Assembly: GCA_944326465.1 (NCBI GenBank)
Contig: CALVEB010000003.1
Span: forward strand, 54,691-118,690
Direction of reading: 5' to 3'
DNA length: 64,000 nt
Source of the DNA: Candidatus Gastranaerophilales bacterium
GTDB lineage: Bacteria; Cyanobacteriota; Vampirovibrionia; Gastranaerophilales; Gastranaerophilaceae
In this document: in pieces, positions 34,979 to 43,670 of the stretch
How the letters are laid out: the number at the start of each line of letters is the position of its first letter
Position numbering within the stretch: the first letter of the stretch is position 1
Position numbers and translations under genes: made by a program
Notes under the pieces: model-generated
The model's database searches: none
What the model was told of the DNA's origin: nothing
Seen by the model: only the letters and a program-made list of their open reading frames with translations

Positions 34979-36130
34979 TTACTTATTTAATTCTGTAATA
35001 AGTGTTTTTACACCGGCCCCTAACTCAAAAACGTGACCCAATTTAAGCAGTGTTGCCTCCAGTGCGCCGACAGAAGCTATTAAATCTCTGTCGCAGACAA
35101 ATCCTAAGGTTCCCATTCTGAAAATTTTGTCTTTGAGTTGATTTTGACCGTTTGCCACTACAATATCGTAATCCTTCTGGAGAGTTTTTCTGATATCAGG
35201 AACAGAAATTCCGTCAGGCGGCAGAATAGAAGTTATGGCATAACTTGCATGATTATCATCTTCAACCAGCAGTTTTAAATTAATAGCCTTTAGAGCGGCA
35301 CGAAGCGCCATTGCATGACGTCTGTGACGTGCATTCATATTGTCAATGCCTTCATCTTTAATCATTTTTAAAGCAACATTTAAGCCTGCAATCAGATTAA
35401 CTGCCGGAGTGAACGGAGTGGAATTAGCTCTCACAGATTTTCTGTGCGCAGCCCAGTCAAAGTAAAAACCAGGATGTTTACATTGTTCATAAACCTTCCA
35501 TGCTTTTTCATTAGCAACAAGAAAAGCCAGCCCCGGCGGTATCATAAATCCCTTTTGAGAACCGGATACAAGAACATCTATTCCCCACTCATCAGGTTTA
35601 CAAGGCATAGCGCAAACACTTGTAACACCGTCTACAACAGATAGGGCACCATGGGCTTTTATTATACTGCATAATGTTTTAATATCGTTTGCTGCCCCTG
35701 TAGAGGTTTCACTGTGTGTAAGTGTTACTATTTTAATTTCCTTATTTATATCTTCATCAAGCCGTTTCTTCAAAACCTCCGGATCTATAACCTGCCCCGG
35801 CTCAACCTCAATTTTTTCAACCACAGCACCGCGAGATTCTGCAATTTTTGCCCACCGGTTTCCAAAGTTACCTATAACAAGTGAAAGCACTTTATCTCCT
35901 TCGTTAATAAGATTTTCAAGCGCTGCACACATTGCACCGGTTCCGCTTGATGTAAACATAAATACGTCATTTTCTGTTTGAAAAACGTATTTAAGATTTG
36001 CGTATACTTCTTCTAATATGGAGGAGAATTCCGAGCTTCTGTGCCCTATCGGATGTTTGGCAATTTCAAGCAACACACTTTCCGGAACAGGTGTAGGCCC
36101 CGGAATCATCAAAAAAGTTTTGTCTTTCAT
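34979..36130 (-). CDS. Class V aminotransferase (alanine-glyoxylate/serine-pyruvate type), probable phosphoserine transaminase
   Basis: 383 residues from ATG 36130, preceded by GGAGGAA. PLP enzyme of the AGXT group: MIPGPTPVPESVL at the start, TSSGTGAMCAALENL, DGVTSVCAMPC (PLP-binding Asp) and the Schiff-base Lys in VSGSQKGFM. It lies 13 bp before serA and upstream of serB. No serC is present in the window. In several phyla a class V enzyme in this position does the transamination of phosphohydroxypyruvate, so I infer that role. Alanine-glyoxylate activity is the alternative. Confidence 0.85.
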   Translation of the reverse strand: MKDKTFLMIPGPTPVPESVLLEIAKHPIGHRSSEFSSILEEVYANLKYVFQTENDVFMFTSSGTGAMCAALENLINEGDKVLSLVIGNFGNRWAKIAESRGAVVEKIEVEPGQVIDPEVLKKRLDEDINKEIKIVTLTHSETSTGAANDIKTLCSIIKAHGALSVVDGVTSVCAMPCKPDEWGIDVLVSGSQKGFMIPPGLAFLVANEKAWKVYEQCKHPGFYFDWAAHRKSVRANSTPFTPAVNLIAGLNVALKMIKDEGIDNMNARHRRHAMALRAALKAINLKLLVEDDNHASYAITSILPPDGISVPDIRKTLQKDYDIVVANGQNQLKDKIFRMGTLGFVCDRDLIASVGALEATLLKLGHVFELGAGVKTLITELNK

Positions 36131-36241
36131 TCTTTTTTCCTCCATTTTTCATTTTGATTATTACACATGTCCGGACAAAAGGATATTTTGTAATAAAACT
36201 ATATGTATTTTTGTAATATTATATATCCAAAAGAGGATAAA

Positions 36242-38065
36242 ATGCTGACCGGAGATTTTAAGAAAATATTAGATAATGCACGCGACATTCTGGTAGGGAA
36301 AATACCGGATCCCGCTGCGCAGATAAAACAAATTACCGCTGCTCTAATTTATAAAGCATTAAGCGATACCGCATCTCCTCTACAAAAACCGGAAGAGTTC
36401 TCCCTCACCGCTAAATCCAAATATTGCTGGCAAAATCTAATATCAGCCGATGAAAATTCCTGTATTGACTTATACAAAGAAGCGCTATCACAAATAGCTG
36501 CCGCCGGCAAAATATCCTCAATATTTACAGATATATTTAAAAGTATTGATATTCCTTATAATGATGGTAATATTTTAAAACGTTTTTTACTTGAGATAGA
36601 CAAATTAACTTATAATAATACCGAAAATCTCGGGAATGCGTTTGAGTATTTGCTTTCGTTAATGGGTGTACAGGGGGCTGCCGGACAATTTCGAACCCCT
36701 TCACATATTATAGATTTTATAGTCGATATTATCGCACCGCAGCCGGAAGAATCTATACTTGATCCTGCCTGCGGTACGGCCGGCTTTCTTATTGGAGCCT
36801 GTAAATATTTAAAAAATTCCACCGCACATGCCGGAAATAAATTTACAGGATACGATATTTCACCGGAAATGGTGCAATTAGCACGAATTAATATGTATTT
36901 TCACGGATTTTTAGAACCTGATATCTATGAATATGACACTCTCAACAATACAACCCGCTGGACTGACAAATATGATGTTATACTAGCTAACCCGCCATTT
37001 ATGACCCAGCGCGGCGGAATCATTCCGCATTCACTGTTTGATATAAAAGCAGCACGCGCTGAAGTTCTTTTTGTAGACTATGTAATGGAACATCTAACAG
37101 AAAACGGACGTGCAGCCGTTATTGTTCCGGAAGGTATTGTATTCCAGTCATCAAAATATTTCAGACAGCTAAGGAAAAAACTTATTGAACATAATTATTT
37201 ATACGCCGTCGTAAGTCTGCCGTCAGGCGTATTTTTACCTTATTCAAACGTGAAAACCTCTATACTCTTTTTAGATAAAAAATTGGCTGAAATGTATGAT
37301 AAAATTTTATTTGTAGATATCAAAAATGACGGATATGAATTGAACAGCCAACGAAAACAAATCAACAAAAATGATCTTCCGGAAGCAGCCCAAATAATCA
37401 AAAATCTACAAAAGAATTTAACAGTTCCGGCAAACTGCATCCAAGCAGCGTCAACAACAGTGCCCAAATCTGAAATAATAAACAGCACAGAATACAATCT
37501 TACAGCCCGAAGGTATAAAGAAATTTGCAAATATAGTACCTGCCGCTGGGAACTGGTAAGAGTGGACGAAATTTGTAAACTAAAAAGAGGGCATGTTTTA
37601 AGTAAAAACTCCATAAGCGCTGCAAGCGGTGAATATCCTGTATATTCATCACAGACCACAAACGGCGGTATTCTTGGATATATAAACAGCTATGACTTTG
37701 ATGGCGAATATGTGACCTGGACAACTGACGGTGCAAATGCAGGAACATTTTTCTTCCGCAAAGGGAAATTCAGTTGCACAAATGTCTGCGGAATTTTAGA
37801 AGCAATTGATAAATCAATAATTAACATGGAATATCTTGCTCATATTTTAAATACTGTTGCAGGAGATTATGTTGTAAGCTGCGGAAATTCAAAACTAATG
37901 AAAAAAGATGTAGCACGCATCAAAATCCCGCTTCCGCCATTAAATATACAAGCACAAATAGCCCGAAAAATACGCACGGAAACTGCTAAAATTAAAAAAT
38001 ATACTCAAAAAATTGATACTCTCAAAAAAGATATTGAAAACAGTATAAATTCAGTATGGCAATAA
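36242..38065 (+). CDS. Type I-like DNA adenine methyltransferase fused to a single specificity (S) half
   Basis: 607 residues from ATG 36242 (AGAGGAT upstream). The first ~400 residues are an HsdM-like N6-adenine methylase with a helical N-terminus, SAM motif I DPACGTAGFLIGA and catalytic NPPFMTQRGG. Residues ~430-607 resemble one target-recognition domain plus a coiled helix of HsdS (WELVRVDEICKLKRG, PLPPLNIQAQIARKI). One TRD in a fused chain usually works as a dimer reading a bipartite or palindromic site. No HsdR or other nuclease gene lies nearby, so it is probably an orphan epigenetic methylase or relies on a distant partner. Confidence 0.85.
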   Translation: MLTGDFKKILDNARDILVGKIPDPAAQIKQITAALIYKALSDTASPLQKPEEFSLTAKSKYCWQNLISADENSCIDLYKEALSQIAAAGKISSIFTDIFKSIDIPYNDGNILKRFLLEIDKLTYNNTENLGNAFEYLLSLMGVQGAAGQFRTPSHIIDFIVDIIAPQPEESILDPACGTAGFLIGACKYLKNSTAHAGNKFTGYDISPEMVQLARINMYFHGFLEPDIYEYDTLNNTTRWTDKYDVILANPPFMTQRGGIIPHSLFDIKAARAEVLFVDYVMEHLTENGRAAVIVPEGIVFQSSKYFRQLRKKLIEHNYLYAVVSLPSGVFLPYSNVKTSILFLDKKLAEMYDKILFVDIKNDGYELNSQRKQINKNDLPEAAQIIKNLQKNLTVPANCIQAASTTVPKSEIINSTEYNLTARRYKEICKYSTCRWELVRVDEICKLKRGHVLSKNSISAASGEYPVYSSQTTNGGILGYINSYDFDGEYVTWTTDGANAGTFFFRKGKFSCTNVCGILEAIDKSIINMEYLAHILNTVAGDYVVSCGNSKLMKKDVARIKIPLPPLNIQAQIARKIRTETAKIKKYTQKIDTLKKDIENSINSVWQ

Positions 38066-38073
38066 AAAATTTT

Positions 38074-38445
38074 CTAAATAGGAAAAATACATATATATTT
38101 ATGAGAATTTTTGATTTCCATAGCTACCGAACACCTTGCATCATAAGGCAAATCGTGGAGCATCTGCATTGCCGTACGCACCGTAGAATTAATGTCATAC
38201 CAGCGGGAACGCCGCGTATCGGCGTATCCCGCATATAATGCATCAAGAAGGTCGTCAATATTTTCGTAATCTAAACTCATTATATTTTTGTCGATAATAA
38301 TTTTTATTATCAACATCGCAACTTTTGATTTAATTTCGTCGCTTGAATACTGAAGTTTTGAAACTATTTGCGATAATTCCGGATCTTCATCATACCAGCG
38401 GCGAATATAGATTGATTTTGCTTCATGTTCACGCAGTAAATTCAT
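38074..38445 (-). CDS. Hypothetical helical protein
   Basis: 123 residues, predicted mostly helical, with many charged residues. It contains IIIKIIIDKNIMSLDYENIDDLLDALYAG preceded by SSDEIKSKVA. No family recognised. It converges on the methyltransferase gene with 8 bp between stops. No obvious signal peptide or membrane segment. Real coding is likely from its codon pattern and isolation. Confidence 0.5.
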   Translation of the reverse strand: MNLLREHEAKSIYIRRWYDEDPELSQIVSKLQYSSDEIKSKVAMLIIKIIIDKNIMSLDYENIDDLLDALYAGYADTRRSRWYDINSTVRTAMQMLHDLPYDARCSVAMEIKNSHKYICIFPI

Positions 38446-38589
38446 CTTTGGGGTCTTTCATATTTTTTAAGCACTATAATCTATAATCTTTCCTCATGAT
38501 TAATATACCCTTATTATACAAAAAAATAACATTTTTGTCATCAAAAAGTATTAATTCTTTAGAATGATGATTTTTTTATAAAAATAGCG

Positions 38590-38595
38590 TATAAT
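38590..38595 (+). promoter_or_regulatory. -10 element of the MBL hydrolase gene
   Basis: TATAAT 30 nt before ATG 38626, with ACGGAG as ribosome site. Confidence 0.5.
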
Positions 38596-38625
38596 AAAAA
38601 GGGAATTGAGTAACGGAGTATTTAT

Positions 38626-39402
38626 ATGCAACTAACAGTTCTGGTCGACAATAATTCAAATGTGGCACATTTTTTATGTGCAGAACCGGCTTTATCTTTT
38701 TGCATAGAAGACGGGTATCGCAAAATTCTTTTTGATTGCGGATATAGTGACGCATTCATCAAAAACGCCTATCAGCTGGGTATAGATTTAAGTGACGTCA
38801 CGGATATTGTTCTGTCTCACGGTCATGTTGATCATACCGGCGGCTTGGCCAGATTACAGAGTTTGTACTTAAAAATTTCACGTGTAGGTTTTCCTATATC
38901 AGTAAAGAGAGTTACCGCGCATCCTGATATTATGAAACCTCTGGATGATGATGAACTTGCAAATAAAAACATACCTAAACTTTGCGATTTATTTGAACTT
39001 TCATTCACCAAGTACCCGAGATATCTTACAGACAATATTTTATTTTTAGGAGAAATACCTGTCAGTGACGAGACACGTTACCGGCACAGAGATGATTCTT
39101 CCTTAGTATATACATCGGCAAACGGTCTGGTTATAATTTCAGGCTGTTCTCACTCCGGACTTATAAATATTGCCGAATACGCGAAACAGGTAACTAATGA
39201 AGATCGTATTGCAGCAATAATAGGCGGGATTTATATCGGCAATAACCACGAAAACGATATTAAGGCAATAGGCGAATATCTGCTCAAGCAGCACGTAACA
39301 AGTATATATCCATGCCACTGCTGTGATTTAGATACAAAATTACTGCTGTCTAAGTATGTACCGGTCAAAGATGTATATTCCGGATTATCCATTACTTTTT
39401 AA
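38626..39402 (+). CDS. Metallo-beta-lactamase-fold hydrolase
   Basis: 258 residues. The two-metal motif is LSHGHVDHTGGL (~66-77). The later GCSHSGLINI and CHCCDLDTK segments match the subgroup annotated as dihydropterin-methyl-ribofuranosyl-aminobenzene phosphate synthase-like. The substrate is not known for bacterial members. Own promoter; single gene. Confidence 0.82.
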   Translation: MQLTVLVDNNSNVAHFLCAEPALSFCIEDGYRKILFDCGYSDAFIKNAYQLGIDLSDVTDIVLSHGHVDHTGGLARLQSLYLKISRVGFPISVKRVTAHPDIMKPLDDDELANKNIPKLCDLFELSFTKYPRYLTDNILFLGEIPVSDETRYRHRDDSSLVYTSANGLVIISGCSHSGLINIAEYAKQVTNEDRIAAIIGGIYIGNNHENDIKAIGEYLLKQHVTSIYPCHCCDLDTKLLLSKYVPVKDVYSGLSITF

Positions 39403-39524
39403 TCTTTTTTAACAAAACGCTTGCTTTTTATTTTTTATATACTATACTATTGGTGTAGTCTTATGGCTTTGGTATGCCAAAGGCTGAATAATTTATTAGT
39501 TCAACCTATAAAGGAGAAAACAAA
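39403..39524 (+). promoter_or_regulatory. Leader of the L35-L20 operon
   Basis: Contains TATACTATACT (about 39436-39446) as -10 region and a CTTTGG-TATG-CCAAAG hairpin (about 39468-39483). An AAAGGAGAAAAC ribosome site precedes rpmI. infC, which usually heads this operon, is absent. The hairpin is a candidate for L20 autoregulation (inference). Confidence 0.45.
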
Positions 39525-39734
39525 ATGCCAAAAATGAAAACACACAAATCTGCTGCAAAACGTTATAAAGTTACTGCAACAGGAAAAATCACAAGAAGAC
39601 AAGCAGGAATCGGCCACTTGCTCCAACACAAATCTTCTTCTAGAAAACGCCGTATTTTTAAAACTGTATCAATTTCACCTTCACATGTAAAATTGATATC
39701 AAAAGAGTTACCGTACAAGAAGTATTCTAGATAG
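39525..39734 (+). CDS. rpmI: 50S ribosomal protein L35
   Basis: 69 residues, highly basic. [28 protein letters not shown] is the canonical L35 start and [13 protein letters not shown] follows. A few residues longer than usual at the C-terminus. 9 bp before rplT. Confidence 0.96.
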   Translation: MPKMKTHKSAAKRYKVTATGKITRRQAGIGHLLQHKSSSRKRRIFKTVSISPSHVKLISKELPYKKYSR

Positions 39735-39743
39735 GAGGGAAAA

Positions 39744-40091
39744 ATGAGAGTAAAACGTGGTAATGTAAGTCGTAACAGACATAAAAAAATATTGAAACTT
39801 GCTAAAAGTTATATCGGTGCAAGAAGCAGAATTTTCAAAGTTGCAAATATAGCAGTTATGAAAGCGTTAAAATATGCTTATCGTGACAGAAGAGCAACAA
39901 AACGCAATATGCGCCGTTTATGGATTGTAAGAATTAACGCTGCGGTTAGAGAACGCGGCATGAGCTATTCCAGATTTGTTAATGCCTGCAAAAAGGCCAA
40001 TATCATTGTTAACAGAAAAATGTTGGCAGATTTAGCAGTCAGAGATCCGGAAGCTTTCCAAACAGTTTTTGAAGCAGCAACAGCTAAATAA
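39744..40091 (+). CDS. rplT: 50S ribosomal protein L20
   Basis: 115 residues. [36 protein letters not shown] and [13 protein letters not shown] are diagnostic. It binds 23S rRNA early in assembly and represses its own operon in several bacteria. Confidence 0.97.
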   Translation: MRVKRGNVSRNRHKKILKLAKSYIGARSRIFKVANIAVMKALKYAYRDRRATKRNMRRLWIVRINAAVRERGMSYSRFVNACKKANIIVNRKMLADLAVRDPEAFQTVFEAATAK

Positions 40092-40118
40092 CATTAGTAA
40101 ACTCTATAAAATTTCATA

Positions 40119-40163
40119 CCTGTCATAAAATTTATTCCTCGTTGTGTTTGACAGGTTTTTTTT
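40119..40163 (+). terminator. Terminator after rplT
   Basis: CCTGTCA (40119-40125) pairs with TGACAGG (40149-40155) across a long loop, then eight T. It faces the convergent flippase gene. Confidence 0.6.
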
Positions 40164-41166
40164 ATGCTTTTTTATCAAGAATTTTAATATCATCTAAAGA
40201 AATGTTAAATCTCATAAGGTAAAAACCGCCAATGATAGTAAGAATAACCATTAAAACAGCCTGATGGACTGTTGACACAGCAAGAGCCGTAGATTTAGGG
40301 ATATTGTAAATGCCTAGAGCAAGAATATAGGCATATTGATAAGGCCCTAAAAATACTGATGTCGAAGGTATCATAGTCGAAAAAGATATCAGGCTCAAAA
40401 CAAATAATGCGGCAGAAAAACCAAGTCCCAAATCAAAACTTTCAATTATCAAATATGCGACATAACATTCAATTCCCCAGATAGCAATACTTGATATGAA
40501 GGCAACAAGCGTACACTTAAAATTATCAAGAACTTCAAAACCTCCGATAAATGAATTAACGTAAGAACAAAGCTTAGTAATAAGTCTCTGAGCAGACGCG
40601 GATGAGTGTTCAGGCAACTTAGCGGCAAGAGCAACTAATTTTTCGCAAATTAAATCTATCTTGTTAAACTTGAATATCAGATAAAATACAAGAAGACTGC
40701 CTAAAAACAAAGCCCCAATAAAATAAGCAATACTAAGTATCCACTGTTCGCGACAATAAAACAATATTGCGGATAATAAGATTAAAAATACGCAAATTCC
40801 ATCGAGAGTACGCTCCAGAATAATTGAGCCGAAAACCTTCATTTTACTTTCAGATTTTACAGAACCAAGATAGTATGCGCGATAGACATCACCTGCTCTG
40901 GCCGGCAAAAAGATATTCAGCATACTGCCTACGGTAAATACTTCCCCGAGATGCAGGCTTGAATAAATCGGATTATCAAGCAAAAGCGCCTTCCATCTGA
41001 TTCCGCGTAAATAAAGCGTCAATACATAAAAAGGAACTATAAAAATCATATTTTTAAAATTAAAAACCCTGAATGTTTCTAAAAGCTCTTTCCAATTAAT
41101 CTTATAAAAAATCAATCCCAACAATAATATAGTTATAATCAGGGCTGCAATCTTTCTCTTTTTCAT
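40162..41166 (-). CDS. Flippase-like integral membrane protein (UPF0104/AglD, LPG-synthase TM family)
   Basis: 334 residues from ATG 41166. About eight hydrophobic segments. Family landmarks: RGIRWKALL, GEVFTVGSMLNIFLPARAGDVYRAYYLG near the start and SLISFSTMIPSTSVFLGPYQYAYILAL near the end. These proteins are thought to move or modify glycolipids. TATTAT with an upstream TG lies 6 nt before the ATG and no Shine-Dalgarno is seen, so the transcript is probably leaderless. Confidence 0.82.
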   Translation of the reverse strand: MKKRKIAALIITILLLGLIFYKINWKELLETFRVFNFKNMIFIVPFYVLTLYLRGIRWKALLLDNPIYSSLHLGEVFTVGSMLNIFLPARAGDVYRAYYLGSVKSESKMKVFGSIILERTLDGICVFLILLSAILFYCREQWILSIAYFIGALFLGSLLVFYLIFKFNKIDLICEKLVALAAKLPEHSSASAQRLITKLCSYVNSFIGGFEVLDNFKCTLVAFISSIAIWGIECYVAYLIIESFDLGLGFSAALFVLSLISFSTMIPSTSVFLGPYQYAYILALGIYNIPKSTALAVSTVHQAVLMVILTIIGGFYLMRFNISLDDIKILDKKA

Positions 41167-41224
41167 AAGACAATAATAACATAAACATTTTGTAAAAATT
41201 ACTTGCACTTTAAAAATTTAGTTA

Positions 41225-41230
41225 TATAAT
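41225..41230 (+). promoter_or_regulatory. -10 element of rpmE
   Basis: TATAAT 60 nt before the L31 start. The ribosome site is AAGAGG. Confidence 0.45.
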
Positions 41231-41290
41231 AAAATTGTAGTCAAAATTAATCAAGTTTGGAATCTTGAGAAAAAGAAAAGAGGTAAAAAA

Positions 41291-41494
41291 ATGAAAGACG
41301 GAATACATCCAGAATACAAAAAAATGAAAATAAAATGTGTTTGTGGTAACGAAATTGAAACCGGCTCTGTATTAGACGATATAACAGTTGAAATTTGCAG
41401 CAACTGCCATCCATTCTATACAGGTCAGCAAAAAATTCTTGACTCTGAAGGTAGAGTTGAAAGATTTAATAAACGATACGGAAATAAAAAATAA
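41291..41494 (+). CDS. rpmE: 50S ribosomal protein L31, zinc-binding form
   Basis: 67 residues. [20 protein letters not shown] and [25 protein letters not shown]. The CxC and CxxC pairs mark the zinc-containing type. Single gene with its own promoter and terminator. Confidence 0.96.
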   Translation: MKDGIHPEYKKMKIKCVCGNEIETGSVLDDITVEICSNCHPFYTGQQKILDSEGRVERFNKRYGNKK

Positions 41495-41554
41495 ATCTTT
41501 TTCTGGTAGCTTATTATTTTTATAATAAGTTCCATTAATATCTAAAATCTATTC

Positions 41555-41578
41555 GCCCGTTCCAACGGGCTTTTTTTT
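41555..41578 (+). terminator. Terminator after rpmE
   Basis: GCCCGT-TCCA-ACGGGC hairpin followed by eight T, just before the thyX ribosome site. Confidence 0.85.
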
Positions 41579-41598
41579 AAAAAAATGGAGATGGTAAA

Positions 41599-42309
41599 AT
41601 GCAACAACAAAATAATGAACCTATTGTAAATTTAATATCAAAACCTGAAAATATGTTAAAGACAGTATACACTGCTTGCAGAACCTGTTATAGTGCTGAT
41701 TATCCTATTAATATATATAACAGCACGGACGATACAGAAAAAATGTTAAAATTAATTGAAAGAGTCATTTCTTCAGGTCATTATTCAACAATTGAACACA
41801 TTCAGGTAAGTTTTGCTATTGCCAACGTATCACGCGCCTGCACTCACCAGCTTGTAAGACACAGACACATGTCTTTTTCTCAAAAATCACAGAGGTATGT
41901 AAAAGAAAAGGGTCAGTTTGATTATATTATTCCGCCGACTATTGAACGAAACGAGGAACTAAAATCAGAATTTGTAGATTTTATGGGCAAAATTTCAGAA
42001 CAGTATCAAAAATTTGTCGAAGCCGGAATACCTGCAGAAGATGCGAGATTTGTCCTACCTAATGCAGCGGCGAGTTCAATGGTTGCAAGTTTGAATTTAA
42101 GAGAAATGATTCATCTTGCAAACTTACGTTTATGCACACGTGCGCAATACGAAATAAGACTTCTTGTGAAAAAGATGTGCGATGCACTGATTGCAGAAGA
42201 ACCATGGTTAAAACCGTATCTTGTTCCGAAATGTGAACGTCTCGGATTCTGTGATGAAGACAAATCATGTGGAAGAAAACCAACAAAAGCTGCACTCATC
42301 AATGCTTAA
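41599..42309 (+). CDS. thyX: Flavin-dependent thymidylate synthase
   Basis: 236 residues. The ThyX signature RHRxxSxxxxSxR is present (RHRHMSFSQKSQRYV). It methylates dUMP using methylene-tetrahydrofolate and FAD as a tetramer. The C-terminal SCGRKPTKAALINA is close to the usual end. Overlaps the next gene by a few bases. Confidence 0.95.
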   Translation: MQQQNNEPIVNLISKPENMLKTVYTACRTCYSADYPINIYNSTDDTEKMLKLIERVISSGHYSTIEHIQVSFAIANVSRACTHQLVRHRHMSFSQKSQRYVKEKGQFDYIIPPTIERNEELKSEFVDFMGKISEQYQKFVEAGIPAEDARFVLPNAAASSMVASLNLREMIHLANLRLCTRAQYEIRLLVKKMCDALIAEEPWLKPYLVPKCERLGFCDEDKSCGRKPTKAALINA

Positions 42310-42880
42310 ATTATATGAAAAATATCTAGAAGTCATAGATAAATATATAGAAACATGTTTTGAAACGCAGAAGCCTTTTATCCATTGTGGTGCCGGCTGT
42401 TGTAATTGTTGTGAAACAGGGGAATATCCTTTTTCCAGACTTGAAATGGAATATTTAATGTCGGGTTTTCCGGATTTAACTTTTGAAGAACAACAAACAA
42501 TTAAGACGAACATAAAAATTTTGCTTGCAGAAAAAGGACAATCAACCGGACGCTTTTTACATAAATGTCCGTTTTTGCTGAACTGCAGATGCGTAATGTA
42601 TAAAAGACGCGGGATTACGTGCCGTGTGTACGGACTGGCGAGTTTTGAAACCGTTAAAGGAAAGCAGGTTATAAAACTGCCGGAATGCAGTAAATACGGA
42701 CTAAATTATTCAGAGGTAGTGGAGAACGGAACAGTTAGTCTTGAAAAATTTCAATCCTGCGGGGTGGAAGCGCCGATCAGACATTCATTAAGCCTAAATT
42801 ATTTTGAACGCGAGATTTTAAGAGGTGTAACAGAACTTGAATTTGGTGAAATACGCCCGCTGCTGGAGTGGTTCAGATAA
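42302..42880 (+). CDS. YkgJ-family cysteine-cluster protein
   Basis: 192 residues from ATG 42302, which overlaps the thyX stop; an ATG at 42254 is possible and no ribosome site decides between them. Cysteines: CGAGCCNCCETGEYPFS, then KCPFLLNCRCVMYKRRGITCRVYG and later isolated Cys. This is the CxxxCxxC-type zinc/iron-sulfur cluster of YkgJ proteins, whose role is not settled. Translational coupling to thyX is likely. Confidence 0.8.
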   Translation: MLKLYEKYLEVIDKYIETCFETQKPFIHCGAGCCNCCETGEYPFSRLEMEYLMSGFPDLTFEEQQTIKTNIKILLAEKGQSTGRFLHKCPFLLNCRCVMYKRRGITCRVYGLASFETVKGKQVIKLPECSKYGLNYSEVVENGTVSLEKFQSCGVEAPIRHSLSLNYFEREILRGVTELEFGEIRPLLEWFR

Positions 42881-42895
42881 ACTTCTTTAACCCGT

Positions 42896-43510
42896 CGCCT
42901 CGCGCAACCCGCATATAAGGCGAATTAGACTCTACACCGATACCTAGCTAAAATCACACCCATATAACACGGAAATTACTCTTTCTAATACTAGAAAATA
43001 GATAGACTCGTTTAATGTATGTGATTTTCTTTTTGCTTACTTTTTCTTTGTAAAGAAAATAGAATTACTCTTTCTAATACGGGGAAGTAAATAGACTCAT
43101 TTAATGTATGTGATTTTCTTTTTGCTTACTTTTTCTTTGTAAAGAAAATAGAATTACTCTTTCTAATACTAGATAATAAATAGACTCGTTTAATGTATGT
43201 GATTTTCTTTTTGCTTACTTTTTCTTTGTAAAGAAAAAGTAAGGCCCTGGCGGGAGTCGTGTCTTGCTCGGCGGCGTTAAACGGCAGTTCCGCATTTTGC
43301 TATCGTATTTTCAATACTCTGCAAAATGCTCCAGCCTCGGCCGCCTCGCGCAACCCGCATATAAGGCGGATTAGTCTCTACACCGATACCTAGCTAAAAT
43401 CACACCCATATAACACGGAAATTACTCTTTCTAATACTAGAAAATAGATAGACTCGTTTAATGTATGTGATTTTCTTTTTGCTTACTTTTTCTTTGTAAA
43501 GAAAAAGTAA
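42896..43510. repeat. Complex repeat tract: 89-bp tandem units and a duplicated header leading into tRNA-Arg
   Basis: Three tandem 89-bp units start at 42975, 43064 and 43153 (each from ATTACTCTTTCTAATAC to GTAAAGAAAA). A fourth is at 43421. An ~80-bp header (CGCCTCGCGCAACCCGCATA and onward) precedes the first and the fourth unit (42896 and 43341). The third and fourth units both run into GGCCCTGGCGGGAGTCG, the tRNA-Arg 3' end. The segment 43260-43340 is GC-rich with a GCATTTTGC...GCAAAATGC inverted repeat. No gene is seen. Confidence 0.8.
43243..43259. repeat. Copy of the tRNA-Arg(CCU) 3' end
   Basis: GGCCCTGGCGGGAGTCG equals the last 17 bp of tRNA-Arg(CCU) at 43511-43527. With the preceding sequence the exact direct repeat is 79 bp (43181-43259 and 43449-43527). 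Looks like an att-type core. Confidence 0.75.
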
Positions 43511-43583
43511 GGCCCTGGCGGGAGTCGAACCCGCGACCACCGGTTTAGGAAACCGTCGCTCTATCCTACTGAGCTACAAGGCC
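43510..43583 (-). tRNA. tRNA-Arg (anticodon CCU)
   Basis: Acceptor GGCCTTG with CAGGGCC (one G-U), D arm GCTCAGTAGGATAGAGC, anticodon loop TTCCTAA (CCU), T arm CGCGG-GTTCGAC-TCCCG. The 3' edge abuts the repeat tract. Confidence 0.9.
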
Positions 43584-43670
43584 AAATGCGGCTTTGCCGC
43601 AACCAATAATGGTATTTTCGGTTTTACAACCGGCTGTCAACCACATTTATTATAACTCAAACAAAAATTA

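Noticed and set aside
43243..43259. A second tRNA-Arg gene
   Set aside because: Only the 3' 17 bp are present; no D arm or anticodon arm follows.
42975..43510. Regular 89-bp units that might be a CRISPR array
   Set aside because: The units are near-identical along their full length, without spacers, and no cas genes are present.
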